A stretch of DNA of 64,000 bases from JBGVSA01 sp049840475 (GCA_049840475.1 JASGKX010000002.1:62001-126000), one strand, 5' to 3'. Numbered from the stretch's first letter, positions 10,766 through 19,870 are shown. Program-made: numbers and translations. The notes: generated by a model not told the origin, from the sequence alone.

Positions 10766-11669
10766 TCCCCAGCAGCAGAAGGACCAACACGTTGAGCACC
10801 AGGGTGCGGCGCACCAGCCCGACCGTGCTTTGCAGGTATTCCACCTCGGCGTCGTCGCCCGTGCCCAGATCGGGCCGCTCAATCACCTCACCGCTCTGAT
10901 GAATGGGCATGCCCAGGCGCACGCCGAGCGCGCCAGCACCGGCAGCCAATAGCACGCCTTCGTTGCGATCGGACCACTCGGGCGCCTGCACACGCCAGCA
11001 GTAGGCGGCGTCTTCAAAGTCACCCACGATCGAGAAAGCCATGGCCGTGATGCGCGCCGGCAGCCATTCGATGTAATAGAAAGCGCGACGCGCGAAGCCG
11101 CCGAAATCACCAATCGCCGGGCCACTGCGTGCGCCCCATGCCTTGGCGAAATACGCCGACATGCGATAGAGCACCGCGCCGCTCGGGCCGGGGAAAATCA
11201 CGAACAGCACGATGATGGCGAAGACTTGACGATGCGCGCCGACCAGTCCTTGTTCTATGGTCAGGCGGGTGACTTCCTGCGTGCTCGACAACTCATGCAG
11301 GTGGCCACGCCATTGGCCGATCAGCTCGCGCGCACGCGGCAGGTCCTGCGCGCGCAAAGCGGCGTGAATCCGCGTGAAGTAATGGCTCACGTGGCGGAAG
11401 CCCATCGTGAAATAGAGCACCACTACATTGAAGACGAATGCCACCACCGGATGAATCTGGTAGAGCAACCAGTACACCACGGCGGACAGCACGACGGGCG
11501 GGATCACCATCAGGCACCAGGCGATGATGCCGTGGCTTGCCTGGCCGTCGTTGAAACGACTCTCGAAGAAGTGGCCCAGCGCGTCGAGCGGCTGGTGCAG
11601 ATACTTGGCCGCGTTCAACGGCCGGAACTGTTCGAGAATCAGGGCGAGGACAAGTGAGAACAGGGTCAT
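10746..11669 (-). CDS. CobD/CbiB-family integral membrane protein
   Basis: The product is a 307-aa membrane protein starting MTLFSLVLALILEQFRPL. Hydrophobic segments occur near residues 1-15, 48-70, 75-95, 150-170 and at the extreme C-terminus (VLNVLVLLLLGI). It resembles the CobD/CbiB-like proteins found in non-cobalamin contexts in Burkholderiaceae: ARELIGQWRGHLHELSSTQEVTRLTIEQ resembles the family's RALLS-RDT-LS core, and YRMSAYFAKAWG occupies the usual place. No other cobalamin gene is nearby, so a role in B12 synthesis is not supported. It may instead be a signalling or AmpE-like membrane protein. Its 3' end overlaps miaA by 20 bp, convergent. Confidence 0.78.
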   Translation of the reverse strand: MTLFSLVLALILEQFRPLNAAKYLHQPLDALGHFFESRFNDGQASHGIIAWCLMVIPPVVLSAVVYWLLYQIHPVVAFVFNVVVLYFTMGFRHVSHYFTRIHAALRAQDLPRARELIGQWRGHLHELSSTQEVTRLTIEQGLVGAHRQVFAIIVLFVIFPGPSGAVLYRMSAYFAKAWGARSGPAIGDFGGFARRAFYYIEWLPARITAMAFSIVGDFEDAAYCWRVQAPEWSDRNEGVLLAAGAGALGVRLGMPIHQSGEVIERPDLGTGDDAEVEYLQSTVGLVRRTLVLNVLVLLLLGITRLAS

Positions 11670-11783
11670 GTTTTTCTAAATGGTCGCAGCATCGGGGCTC
11701 TGAACGGCCAGACCCCGAAGATAACATACTCGCCAGATACGCCCCGGCGCGTATGTCGCCCCGGCACGACAATGCCGGGTTAC

Positions 11784-12453
11784 TCAGCGTTCGTGCATCG
11801 TGCCAGCAGGTCGCACCGGTCGGCCGAGAAAGTCGCAGAACATCGCCAGCATGCCGGCGGTCGCCCCCCAGATGAATCGTCCGGCATGCGGTACGGCGTA
11901 GAACTCGCGCACCACGCCAGCACGCTCGATGCGGTGGCACTGGTAATTGCGTGGGTCGGTCACGAAAGCCAACGGCACCTCAAAGACCTCTGCCACCTCG
12001 AAGGCATCCGGTACCAGCACAAAAGGCGCCTGAATCAGCCCGACGACCGGCGCGATGCGAAAGCCGGTGATGGTGGCGTAGCTCGGCAAGCGCCCAAGCA
12101 CGTTGACAGCGCCACGCGGCAACCCTGTTTCTTCTTCGGTTTCGCGCAGCGCGGCGGCGACCTCATCGTCGTCGCCCGGCTCGACGCTGCCGCCAGGGAA
12201 CGATATCTGTCCCGGATGGTGATAGAGGTGATCGCTGCGACGCGTGAGCAGAAGACTCAGCGCGCCGGCGCGTTCGACAATGGGAATGAGGACAGCGGCG
12301 CGGGCCGGGTTGAACGCTTCGTCCGGAGCCCCTTCCTCCGGCCAATCGAACGTTTGTTTATTGTCGAAACGCCGCCTCAGGCTGGCAATCGATAACGTGG
12401 CGAGTGATTCAGGCAGGATGTCCGCTCTCCAGGGCGAAGGCTTGACGCCGCAT
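11784..12453 (-). pseudogene. Nudix hydrolase (CoA pyrophosphatase type) with early frameshift
   Basis: The Nudix box is visible in translation: FPGGSVEPGDD, then AALRETEEETGL, matching Gx5Ex7REUxEEx. Upstream of it are AAVLIPIVERAGALSLLLTRRSDHLYHHPGQ, the UPF0035-type signature of CoA pyrophosphatases. Frame continuity runs from about 12410 to 11784 but contains no ATG or GTG at its 5' end. An ATG at 12453 overlaps the preceding protease stop as TGATG and reads MRRQAFALESGHPA, then meets TGA. Dropping one base near 12410 joins this to ESLATLSIASLRRRF. The gene is therefore best read as starting at 12453 with a one-base insertion after codon 14. A non-ATG start (CTG near 12416) is the alternative. 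Confidence 0.75.
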
Positions 12454-13094
12454 CAGTAGCGCCGCGTCAGCGTCATGGTTGCGCCATCGCGGCGCATGTT
12501 GGTGCGATTGAGGAAGCTGGCCCCCAGCAACACGTAAGGCATGTCGGCCTGCAACACAATGCCGTCGACATCGTGCAGCGTGATACCGCCGACCGTGACG
12601 GTATTGAGCGTTACCCGCCACGTCTGCACCGTGCCATTTGCCGTGCTGGCCATGCCGGGTTGTCCGCTGCGGTAATCGATGCCGGCCGCTCGGGCTGCGC
12701 TCGGACCCATCGCTACGCTTGAGGCACCCGTATCGACGAAAAAGTTCACCGAGGCACCATTGATGCTGCCTTGCGTCGAAAAATGCCCGCGGCTATCGGC
12801 AATCAGTGTGGCGTTCTGCTCGCCACTGCCGCCACCGGACGGCGCATCGGCGATCTGCACCGGCTGACCGCCAAGCGCCACGTTCTGACGCTGTCCGTCA
12901 ACTTCCACCGTGGCGCTATCGGAACCGATCGCCAGCAGTTTGACGCCCCATGCAGTTTGCCCGACGGCCAGCGTTCGCGGCGCGCGTGAGTCGATGACGA
13001 GCACCGCCTTGCCGGGGAACAGGCCAACCAGCGCCACGCCTGTGGCGTGCGCGGTTTGGCTGAGTGCACCTACAATGGCGCAAACTGTAAGCAT
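12453..13094 (-). CDS. Periplasmic/secreted retroviral-type aspartic protease (TIGR02281-like)
   Basis: The product is about 213 aa beginning MLTVCAIVGALSQTAHA, a clear signal peptide. The C-terminal half carries one aspartic-protease half-site, NFFVDTGASSVAMG, and later DGIVLQADMPYVLLGASFLNR, matching single-domain clan AA proteases that act as dimers. I chose the ATG at 13094 because the earlier ATG at 13133 lacks a ribosome binding site, would bury the signal peptide, and would overlap the divergent amidotransferase start at 13123. The stop overlaps the Nudix start as TGATG, so the two are translationally coupled. The substrate is unknown. Confidence 0.85.
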   Translation of the reverse strand: MLTVCAIVGALSQTAHATGVALVGLFPGKAVLVIDSRAPRTLAVGQTAWGVKLLAIGSDSATVEVDGQRQNVALGGQPVQIADAPSGGGSGEQNATLIADSRGHFSTQGSINGASVNFFVDTGASSVAMGPSAARAAGIDYRSGQPGMASTANGTVQTWRVTLNTVTVGGITLHDVDGIVLQADMPYVLLGASFLNRTNMRRDGATMTLTRRY

Positions 13095-13122
13095 TCGAAC
13101 AACACACCCCCACCCTTTGCAG

Positions 13123-13842
13123 ATGAAGCCCATCGCGATCTTTCAACATTGCCAGAACGTTCAACCTGGGCATTTTGCCAGTTTCCTCGACCGTCATTCG
13201 ATTCCGTGGACACTCGTCCGTGTCGATGATGGCAACGCGGTTCCGGCAAACCCCGACGATTTTTCGGGCCTGTGCTTCATGGGCGGGCCAATGAGCGTCA
13301 ATGACGACCTGCCATGGATCGAGCAAGAGCTTGATCTCATCCGCCGGGCGGTCGATCGCGACGTGCCCGTGATCGGCCATTGCCTGGGCGGCCAGCTCAT
13401 GTCGCGCGCGCTGGGCGGGACAGTCACCCGCAACCCGGTCCGCGAAATCGGCTGGACACGCATTACAACCACCGACACCCCACATGCCAGGCACTGGCTG
13501 GGCGATCTGCACGCCTTCGATGCCTACCAATGGCACGGCGAGACCTTCTCTATTCCGGCCAGCGCCACGCGCATTCTTGAAGGCGAAAACTGCGCCAACC
13601 AGGCATACGTGCTCGGCCCAGGCGAAGGCATCCACCTGGGCATGCAATTCCATATCGAGATGACAGAAGCGCTGATCCGCAACTGGACGCACGAATGGTC
13701 GCGCGAATTTGAACGCAACCCGCTACCGGCCACCACCCAGTTGCCGGCAAGCCAGTTCGAGCAAATGCGCGCGGCGCTGCCCGCACAGACAGCCATCGCC
13801 GATCGCCTTTACACGCGCTGGATCGCTGCGCTCAGTCGCTGA
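13123..13842 (+). CDS. Class I glutamine amidotransferase domain protein (GuaA-like)
   Basis: This is a stand-alone class I GATase of 239 aa, starting MKPIAIFQHCQNVQPGHF at ATG 13123. The catalytic triad is visible: nucleophile C87 in VIGHCLGGQLMS, and H177/E179 in MQFHIEMTEA. A typical YQWHGETFSIP segment precedes them. Stand-alone proteins of this type include gamma-glutamyl hydrolases and uncharacterised GMP-synthase-like amidotransferases; the partner or acceptor is not evident. It is divergent from the protease gene with a 28-bp gap and convergent with the MFS gene, whose stop lies 3 bp away. Confidence 0.88.
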   Translation: MKPIAIFQHCQNVQPGHFASFLDRHSIPWTLVRVDDGNAVPANPDDFSGLCFMGGPMSVNDDLPWIEQELDLIRRAVDRDVPVIGHCLGGQLMSRALGGTVTRNPVREIGWTRITTTDTPHARHWLGDLHAFDAYQWHGETFSIPASATRILEGENCANQAYVLGPGEGIHLGMQFHIEMTEALIRNWTHEWSREFERNPLPATTQLPASQFEQMRAALPAQTAIADRLYTRWIAALSR

Positions 13843-13845
13843 GTG

Positions 13846-15246
13846 TCATTCGCCCATCGGCACGTCGCCGTGGGCAACATCGCGCCGATCTCCGGACAGT
13901 TGCAGGAAGATCGCCGCCGCCACCATACCCATCAATCCGACGGTGCAGAACGTGGCCTGGAAGCTCGAAACGATGTCACCCGTCTCGAAGACACTGACGA
14001 AACCATTGAGCAACGCGGCCGACGCGCCCACGCCCATACTGATCGCCAATTGCATGACCACCGACAGCAGCGTGTTGCCGCCGCTGGCATCGGCGGCCGG
14101 CAGGTCCTGAAGGGCAACGGTATTCATCGCGGTGAACTGCAAGCCGTTGACGAAGCCGAATATGAAAAGCTGGATCACCAACAGCCACAGGGGCAACTTG
14201 AGCGGCACCAACGCCATACTCATGATCATCAGCCCCACTAACAGCGTGTTGATCGTCAAGACCTTGCGATAGCCAAAGCGGCCGATGATCTGCCCGACCG
14301 CCATACGCGAGACGAGCGAAGCAAACGCGGAAGGAATCATCAGCAGGCCTGACTGGAGCGGTGTGTATTCCATGCCGATCTGGAACATCAGCGGCAACAA
14401 GAACGGTACTCCGCCGCTGCCCATGCGCGCGAAAAGGTTACCCAGCAACCCCACCGAATAGCTGTTGATGGCAAATAATCTGGGGGCAAACAACGGCAAG
14501 GTGTAGCGCGTGGCATGCAGCCAGTACGCGCCCAGCAGCCCCATGCCGGCCACCATCAGCAGCATGGCAAAAGACAGCGACATGCCCAATTCGCCCAGCC
14601 CTTCCAGCGCCAGCGAGATCAGCGCAATGGCAAGGGCGAACATGCCAAAGCCACGGAAATCGAAGGGTTGTGTCTTGTCGCGCGGAAAAACCGGCATCAG
14701 GCGGAACGTCAGCGCAATGCCAACGATGCCGATGGGCACGTTGATCAAGAAGATCCAATGCCACGAAATGCTCTCCGACAGCCAACCGCCGACGAACGGG
14801 CCGAGCAGCGGACCAACCAGCGCGGGTAGCGCCACAAAGGACAAAGCCGCCAGCAGTTCCTCCCGCGACACGGTGCGTAGTACCGCCAGCCGCCCGACCG
14901 GCATGAGGAACGCCCCCCCCACACCCTGCACCACGCGGGCGGCAACAAGCTGCCCCAGCGTGCGCGATTCAGCGCACAGCACCGAACCCAGGGTGAACAA
15001 GATGATGGCCCACAGGTACACCCGTCGAATACCAAAGCGATCGGCCACCCACCCCGAAGCGGGCATGAGCAGGGCCACTGTCAGCATGTAGCTGATGACG
15101 ACCATTTCCATCTTGAGGGGACTGGCTTTCAGATCGGAGGCGATCGAAGGCAACGCGGTATTGACGATGGTGGAATCGAGCATCTGCATCAGCAGACCGA
15201 CCGCAACCAGCCACAGCAACGGTCGATGATCGCGGTGAATCTCCAT
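13846..15246 (-). CDS. DHA2-family MFS drug efflux transporter (MdtD-like)
   Basis: This inner-membrane proton/drug antiporter of about 466 aa starts MEIHRDHRPLLWLVAVG at ATG 15246. The DHA2 signature LDSTIVNTALPSIA is in TM1, GWVADRFGIRRVY is in loop 2-3, and VQGVGGAFLMPVGRLAVLR is motif C-like. About 14 hydrophobic segments are visible. A longer frame to 15429 exists, but its first 61 residues are not MFS-like. No adjacent TetR or MarR regulator or outer-membrane partner is present. The substrate cannot be deduced. Confidence 0.9.
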   Translation of the reverse strand: MEIHRDHRPLLWLVAVGLLMQMLDSTIVNTALPSIASDLKASPLKMEMVVISYMLTVALLMPASGWVADRFGIRRVYLWAIILFTLGSVLCAESRTLGQLVAARVVQGVGGAFLMPVGRLAVLRTVSREELLAALSFVALPALVGPLLGPFVGGWLSESISWHWIFLINVPIGIVGIALTFRLMPVFPRDKTQPFDFRGFGMFALAIALISLALEGLGELGMSLSFAMLLMVAGMGLLGAYWLHATRYTLPLFAPRLFAINSYSVGLLGNLFARMGSGGVPFLLPLMFQIGMEYTPLQSGLLMIPSAFASLVSRMAVGQIIGRFGYRKVLTINTLLVGLMIMSMALVPLKLPLWLLVIQLFIFGFVNGLQFTAMNTVALQDLPAADASGGNTLLSVVMQLAISMGVGASAALLNGFVSVFETGDIVSSFQATFCTVGLMGMVAAAIFLQLSGDRRDVAHGDVPMGE

Positions 15247-15576
15247 GCGTTGAACCCCCGTCTTGAGCGGATCGTGAGAGAGAGCGCCACAACAGTCTGG
15301 AGCAGACCGCGCGCATGTCAAGGCAATATGCGGGCGCCATGTGACGGACGGCCATCGGTACGGCAAGTTCCATTTATCTGCAAGGAAAAACCCGATCTGT
15401 CCTGATGGGCAAGGCAATCGTTTTTCCAATGCAACGCGTCGGCGCCTGTCCTACAACGAATCTGGGTGAGGCCTACAGAGTTTTGATGCCGGCAAGCGCA
15501 CCATTGGCAGCATTGGCCCGAAAAGCAAGAAAAGCCGTCCCCAACTCCCCCGACGCGTACCAATGCGAGGTGCCCC
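15247..15576. other. Intergenic, no gene seen
   Basis: These 330 bp lie between the MFS start (leftward) and the small exported peptide (rightward). They should hold both promoters. I see no strong sigma-70 hexamer pair, hairpin or repeat. Confidence 0.5.
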
Positions 15577-15741
15577 ATGAGTCACGTGAAAGCACTTTTA
15601 GCCTTCATTGTGAGCGCCTGCCTTCTGATTGCGCTTGCCGGTCATCAGCAGGAAAAAGACGAACCGGGCGTTCAACAGCCCGTCAAGGCCACGCAGGACG
15701 CCACCGGCGGCAAGCCGGTGCGCATGCAGTGGCCGAGCTGA
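15577..15741 (+). CDS. Small exported peptide candidate (54 aa)
   Basis: The ATG at 15577 is preceded by GCGAGGTGCCCC, an acceptable Shine-Dalgarno. The product begins MSHVKALLAFIVSACLLIA, a short basic start followed by a hydrophobic stretch with a possible lipobox-like Cys. The rest is hydrophilic (GHQQEKDEPGVQQPVKATQD) and ends at TGA 15741. It is convergent with the heparinase gene, 68 bp away. I do not recognise a family. The support is the ribosome site plus the signal-like N-terminus only. Confidence 0.42.
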   Translation: MSHVKALLAFIVSACLLIALAGHQQEKDEPGVQQPVKATQDATGGKPVRMQWPS

Positions 15742-15808
15742 TTGAATCGACCATCTCTTTCCAGTGCGAGCGTCCGCAGCGGTCTGCCTGGCAGAACGCT
15801 GTGGTGTT

Positions 15809-18200
15809 CTATCGCGAGGTGATAAGAACCTCGTCGCCGGAGGAAGTGCCCGGCACATCCAATACCAAAGAGCCCGAAGCAGCGTCGTAGGTTGCTGCAA
15901 GGCCGTTCACCCTGGGGGCAGTCCCAATCCACTCGCGACCGCGCAGCGTAAGCCGCAGCGCCCGATGGGCCTGGAGCTTTAGGCGCGTTGTGCCATCATG
16001 TACGTCAGCTTCAACGGTTACCGGTTCCGATGCCTCCAGCACGACGTCACCTTGCTGCCATCGCGTTGCTTCGACCAACGCCAGACGCATCGCTCCGCTC
16101 TGGCGACTTATGTATCCGGCGAGACCTGACAATGACGCCGATGCGGCATCGCTGTGCGCGGTCCGTTCCTGCTCGCCGCCTAGAAGGATCAGATCGGTCG
16201 CCAGCTGCGCTTCCACGCGCAATGCGTAACCACGCGTCGTCGCCAATGCCGTGAGCTTTGCGCCAACGGTGCCATCGTTGCGATAGGGATACAGCAACGC
16301 CACGAAGTCCTGTGTCGCCGCCGCTGAGCGTGTGGTCGCACGCACATGCCACTCCTTCGCCATCTTGGTGCGAAACGCCGCATCGACCGGCACGGCAAAC
16401 TCATCCGTTTGCGAGAAAGAAAGCGCCGACGGCGTCGGCCACGCAAACTGCACCTGAAGGCGAGCGTCGGCCTTTGCACTGGTGATCGAAGCGTGAGCAT
16501 CGTCCACCTGCATGCGCTCGCGAGCGTGCAGGAGCCAGTCGAAGCGCACGGGTTGGCGCGCGGCCAGTTCGTCGAACATCACGAAATATCGCCTGTCGAC
16601 AAAAAGCACGTGCCGCAGCGCCTGCGTAGCAAGCGCACGATAGGCATCCAACGCATCGCCCGTGGCAAACGCAGATCGGTCACCAACGTAGAAGCGGCTG
16701 ATACGCCCCTTGGCAGAGGCGTTCATGATCGGCTGCCCTTGCCCGTCGATGAGAATGGCGTTTTTCGACGCCGTGGTGCGCGTCCATCCGACGTGATGCG
16801 GGCTACCGTACCACTCACGATAGCCCGACGAAATTGCCAGCGGTTGCCCGAAAGCGCTCAGCACGAAGGCATTCTGGTCCGCAAAGCTGTGGCTGGCCGA
16901 ACCGTACGGGCTGCTCTTGAGGGCCAACATGACATCATCATTCGCACCCATCGCCGAGTGCATGTCAACCCAACCAATGTCGCGAAAGGCACGCGCGATG
17001 GGCAACTCTGACAATGATCCGACCGCCATGCGCCCGCCCTGCCGCCGGTACAGGTGCAGCAGGCTATCGATGGCGTTGAATTCGTAGTAACTGAATTTGT
17101 CCGGGTAGCCTCCGCCGATCGCATCGGCGTAGGCGAGCAAGACCGGATCATGCTGCATGAGACCGAACTTCTCGATCAACAGGCGACGGTTCGGATTGGG
17201 GGACAAAACGTTGGTCAGATCGCCGAACGATGATGATTGCCCCAGAGGCAGGTTGTACGCACCAAAGTAGCCGTTGTTGCGAAAAAATGGCCGCGCCAGC
17301 GCATCGTTGAACGCCTAGCAACTGCATCGCCTCAAGAAAGCGCAGATGTTGCGTCATGCCCGTCAACCAGTAGTCCATGCCTTCGGCCCAGCCGCCATCG
17401 TCCCCACCCCACACCGGGAACTGGCGTGCGTAGTACTCATACGCCCAGGCAACGTAACGATCGGCACCCGGCAACTCACGCCACAGGGCGACGCCGCCTT
17501 GCCCCAGCGTTGAGATAAAGCGCATGGGATGGCTAAGGCTGTTGTCGGGCGGCGTTGCACGCGTCAGTGAAAACTTGCCGGTCAGGCGCGGCCAGAGGAT
17601 TTCCAGCCGCTTGGCGATGGCAGCTTCGACGGTGACGCGCTCTTCCGGCGTGAGTGCGTCGTAGGCCCAATCGTAGGCAAAGATCATTGGCCGCAATGAC
17701 TGGATGAACGCCTCATCGTTGTTGCGGATGTCAATACCGCCGTTCACGTCCCAGCTTGCCAGTGCCATCAGCCAGCGCGCGGCTTCGCGGCCGTAGCGTG
17801 CATCGCCGGTCACCAGCCAGGTCATCGCCAGACGCCACGCCTTGAAGCCAGTGTCGTTGGAGAGGGTGTACGCATCGCGCCACAAGCGAGCCGCGTCGGC
17901 ATCGAACTTGCGCGGAATACGCTGGGGCTCGCCTGGCAACGATTCGTTCAGTGCTTCGACGCGGACGCGCTGCCACAGCCGCCCCGCTTGGGAGTTGGCA
18001 GGGGCATCGTGGATAAAGGTCCGCAGGCCATCGATATCACCCGGCGTCAGCAACAGACGCGGATGCGCCTTCGGCAAACTGGTGTGCAATGCAGCCACCC
18101 GCGCAGCAATCAGGGCTTCGTCCCTTTCCGGCAATTGCTGCGCATTCGCCAACCCCGTCACACCCCACAAGCACACTGCCACCAACCGCCGCCAACCCAT
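15809..18200 (-). pseudogene. Heparinase II/III-type polysaccharide lyase, exported, with one frameshift
   Basis: The start ATG 18200 gives MGWRRLVAVCLWGVTGLANA, a signal peptide. The N-terminal half is an alpha-helical toroid typical of heparinase II/III and DUF4962 proteins (SLSHPMRFISTLGQGG, YARQFPVWGGDDGGWAEGM, YWLTGMTQHLRFLEAMQLL). The C-terminal half is beta-rich with HSAMGANDDVMLALKSSPYG and SHSFADQNAFVL, containing the conserved His of the lyase. The frame breaks near 17313-17316, at CTAGGCGTTC. Deleting one G joins AMQLL to AFNDALARPFFRNNGYFGA. Restored length is about 797 aa. No transporter or SusCD-like neighbours indicate the substrate. Confidence 0.82.
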
Positions 18201-18363
18201 TGCCGCCCCCTTGCTATTGCGTTGCTTTTTGCGATCGGGCTTGAGCATATCGCTGGCAAGAGGAGCGCCCCATGGAAACTTCTGCCAGATCCGTCTTCGG
18301 GTCCATGAGTTGTTGGCTATAACCCAAGCGGGAAAACCGGCTGACTGTGCTGTTTAGCAATAT

Positions 18364-18379
18364 TCAACCAATTGGTTGA
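18364..18379. promoter_or_regulatory. Operator 1: perfect palindrome TCAACCAATTGGTTGA
   Basis: This is a 16-bp perfect palindrome in the leader of the arsR-type gene. It matches the arms of a second palindrome whose centre is exactly 40 bp downstream. It is a likely binding site for the ArsR-family product itself. Confidence 0.7.
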
Positions 18380-18402
18380 CAGTTCGGCACGCAACACCTA
18401 AA

Positions 18403-18420
18403 TTCAACCACATGGTTGAA
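18403..18420. promoter_or_regulatory. Operator 2: TTCAACCA-CA-TGGTTGAA, overlapping the start codon
   Basis: Eight-base arms with a 2-bp spacer share the TCAACCA/TGGTTGA arms of operator 1. The ATG at 18412 lies inside the palindrome, so a bound dimer would block initiation directly. A promoter between the two sites is likely; no clear hexamers were seen. Confidence 0.7.
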
Positions 18421-18780
18421 CATAACTCGCTACCCCTCGACGACGTCTTCCACGCCCTGGCAGACGGTACGCGCCGCGCCATGCTGCGAACGCTTGCGGA
18501 CAAACCGGCATCGATCGGCGAACTCGCCTCGCCCTTTGAGATATCGCTTGCTGCGGCGTCCAAGCACATCAAGGTACTGGAGCGTGCAGGACTGGTGCAG
18601 CGCACGGTGCACGGACGCACGCACATCTGCGCACTGAACGCGGCTCCCCTGCACGCAGGAATGGAATGGATGCGTCACTACGAGAAGTTCTGGACCGAAC
18701 GCCTGGATGCGCTCGAGTCCTTACTGAAAGCGGAATCGCCCCCCAAGGCGAAACCGCACCCCAACAGGAGCAAGCCATGA
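18412..18780 (+). CDS. ArsR-family winged-helix repressor
   Basis: The product is a 122-aa regulator from ATG 18412 (MVEHNSLPLDDVFHALADG). The winged HTH reads RRAMLRTLADKPASIGELASPF, with recognition helix AAASKHIKVLERAGLVQR and wing TVHGRTHICAL. It lacks metal-binding cysteine pairs such as ELCVCDL, so it belongs to the non-metal subgroup usually paired with AHSA1/SRPBCC proteins, as here. Its stop overlaps the next start (ATGA). Two matching palindromes over the promoter and start codon suggest autorepression. An upstream in-frame ATG at 18376 would place operator 2 inside the gene and is less likely. Confidence 0.9.
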   Translation: MVEHNSLPLDDVFHALADGTRRAMLRTLADKPASIGELASPFEISLAAASKHIKVLERAGLVQRTVHGRTHICALNAAPLHAGMEWMRHYEKFWTERLDALESLLKAESPPKAKPHPNRSKP

Positions 18781-19355
18781 CCGACACCGCACTTCTCAGC
18801 AAGCCGACGGACGAACATGCCGTCATCACCGCCCCCGACACAATCCGCCTTGAACGATGGCTGCCCGGCCCAGCCGAGCGAGTCTGGCGCTATCTGACCG
18901 AACCTGATCTGCGCGCGCAGTGGCTGGCGGGCGGCACGATGACATTGCACAAAAATGGCCCGATGGAACTCATCTTCCACAACGACCAGTTGTCATCGGC
19001 CGATGACGATCCACCTCCGCCCGGATACGCATGTGTTGCCAAAGAGCACCTCATGCAGGGGCGCATCATTGAATGCGATCCGCCGCGTCTGTTGGCTTAT
19101 TTGTGGTTCCACGACACCAGCGCGCCATCGGAGGTCCGCTTCGAATTGGCGCCGCGCGGCGAACGTGTCTTGCTGACAGTCACGCATACGCGCATCGCCT
19201 CGCGCGACGCAATGCTGAGCTTCACCCCCGGCTGGCACACGCACCTGGCATTGCTGCGCGCCCGGCTCACGGGCGAAACACCGCCACCGTTCTGGCGCAC
19301 CTTTGCTTCAATGCGTGCCGACTACGTCAAACGGCTGCCACAAGAGAACACGTGA
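18777..19355 (+). CDS. SRPBCC/AHSA1-domain protein
   Basis: The product is a 192-aa START-like hydrophobic-ligand-binding protein of the Activator of Hsp90 ATPase 1 (AHSA1) type. Visible elements are IRLERWLPGPAERVWRYLTEPDLRAQWLAGG at the N-terminus (the family's PAExVWxxLTxPxxxxxWW region), LAYLWFHDTSAPSEVRFEL, and a C-terminal helix around SFTPGWHTHLALLRARL. The start overlaps the arsR stop by ATGA. ArsR-SRPBCC pairs are common; the ligand is not known. Confidence 0.86.
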   Translation: MTDTALLSKPTDEHAVITAPDTIRLERWLPGPAERVWRYLTEPDLRAQWLAGGTMTLHKNGPMELIFHNDQLSSADDDPPPPGYACVAKEHLMQGRIIECDPPRLLAYLWFHDTSAPSEVRFELAPRGERVLLTVTHTRIASRDAMLSFTPGWHTHLALLRARLTGETPPPFWRTFASMRADYVKRLPQENT

Positions 19356-19393
19356 GGTCGAAAGCAACAGGCAAAGATAGGGACAGTAGACGC

Positions 19394-19437
19394 AAAAACG
19401 CCCTGCAATCCCGTGTCACCACGGCACTACAGGGCGC
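19394..19437 (-). terminator. Terminator after the tRNA array
   Basis: The stem CGCCCTG/CAGGGCG (19399-19405 with 19430-19436) has an inner CCGTG/CACGG stem. It is followed on the minus strand by TTTTT. It lies 10 bp beyond the last tRNA-Asp. Confidence 0.75.
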
Positions 19438-19446
19438 TTGCTTTTC

Positions 19447-19523
19447 TGGCGGAGTGGACGGGACTCGAACCCGCGACCCCCGGCGTGACAGGCCGGTATT
19501 CTAACCGACTGAACTACCACTCC
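19447..19523 (-). tRNA. tRNA-Asp (GTC), copy 2
   Basis: Minus-strand cloverleaf with acceptor stem GGAGTGG/CCACTCC, anticodon loop CTGTCAC (GTC), T-loop GGTTCGAGTCC and encoded CCA. It is last in the array and identical to the copy at 19794. Confidence 0.97.
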
Positions 19524-19609
19524 TCGCGATGCCGGTCGGTGATCGGCACAGCTTGAACTACATGATCCTGCGCGTAACGTTGCTGCTTTCGCACAGTCTC
19601 ATTCGAGCC

Positions 19610-19685
19610 TGGCGTCCCCACGGGGATTCGAACCCCGGTTATCGCCGTGAAAGGGCGGTGTCCTAGGCCTCTAGACGATGGGGAC
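19610..19685 (-). tRNA. tRNA-Glu (TTC), copy 2
   Basis: Minus-strand cloverleaf with acceptor GTCCCCA/TGGGGAC, anticodon loop CTTTCAC (TTC), GGTTCGAATCC T-arm and encoded CCA. It is identical to the copy at 19966. Confidence 0.97.
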
Positions 19686-19756
19686 CTGGATACTTCATCG
19701 CTTGCATCCCAAGGCGTCACGACCTTGATGATGGATGCATGCACATTGTGCTGCGC

Positions 19757-19786
19757 AAAAAAAGCCGCCTTGTGAGGCGGCTTTTT
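19757..19786 (-). terminator. Terminator inside the tRNA array
   Basis: The stem GCCGCCT/AGGCGGC (7 bp, loop TGTG) is flanked by A-runs and T-runs on both sides, so it can work in either direction. It separates the Ala-Glu-Asp transcript from the duplicated Glu-Asp pair. Confidence 0.85.
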
Positions 19787-19793
19787 CTCAGTC

Positions 19794-19870
19794 TGGCGGA
19801 GTGGACGGGACTCGAACCCGCGACCCCCGGCGTGACAGGCCGGTATTCTAACCGACTGAACTACCACTCC
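19794..19870 (-). tRNA. tRNA-Asp (GTC), copy 1
   Basis: It has the same cloverleaf as the tRNA-Asp at 19447, with GTC anticodon and encoded CCA. It sits immediately upstream of the internal terminator. Confidence 0.97.

Noticed and set aside
11784..12122. Nudix gene as a 112-aa protein starting at 12122
   Set aside because: That start lies after the Nudix box (RETEEETGLPRG), which is clearly encoded upstream in the same frame.
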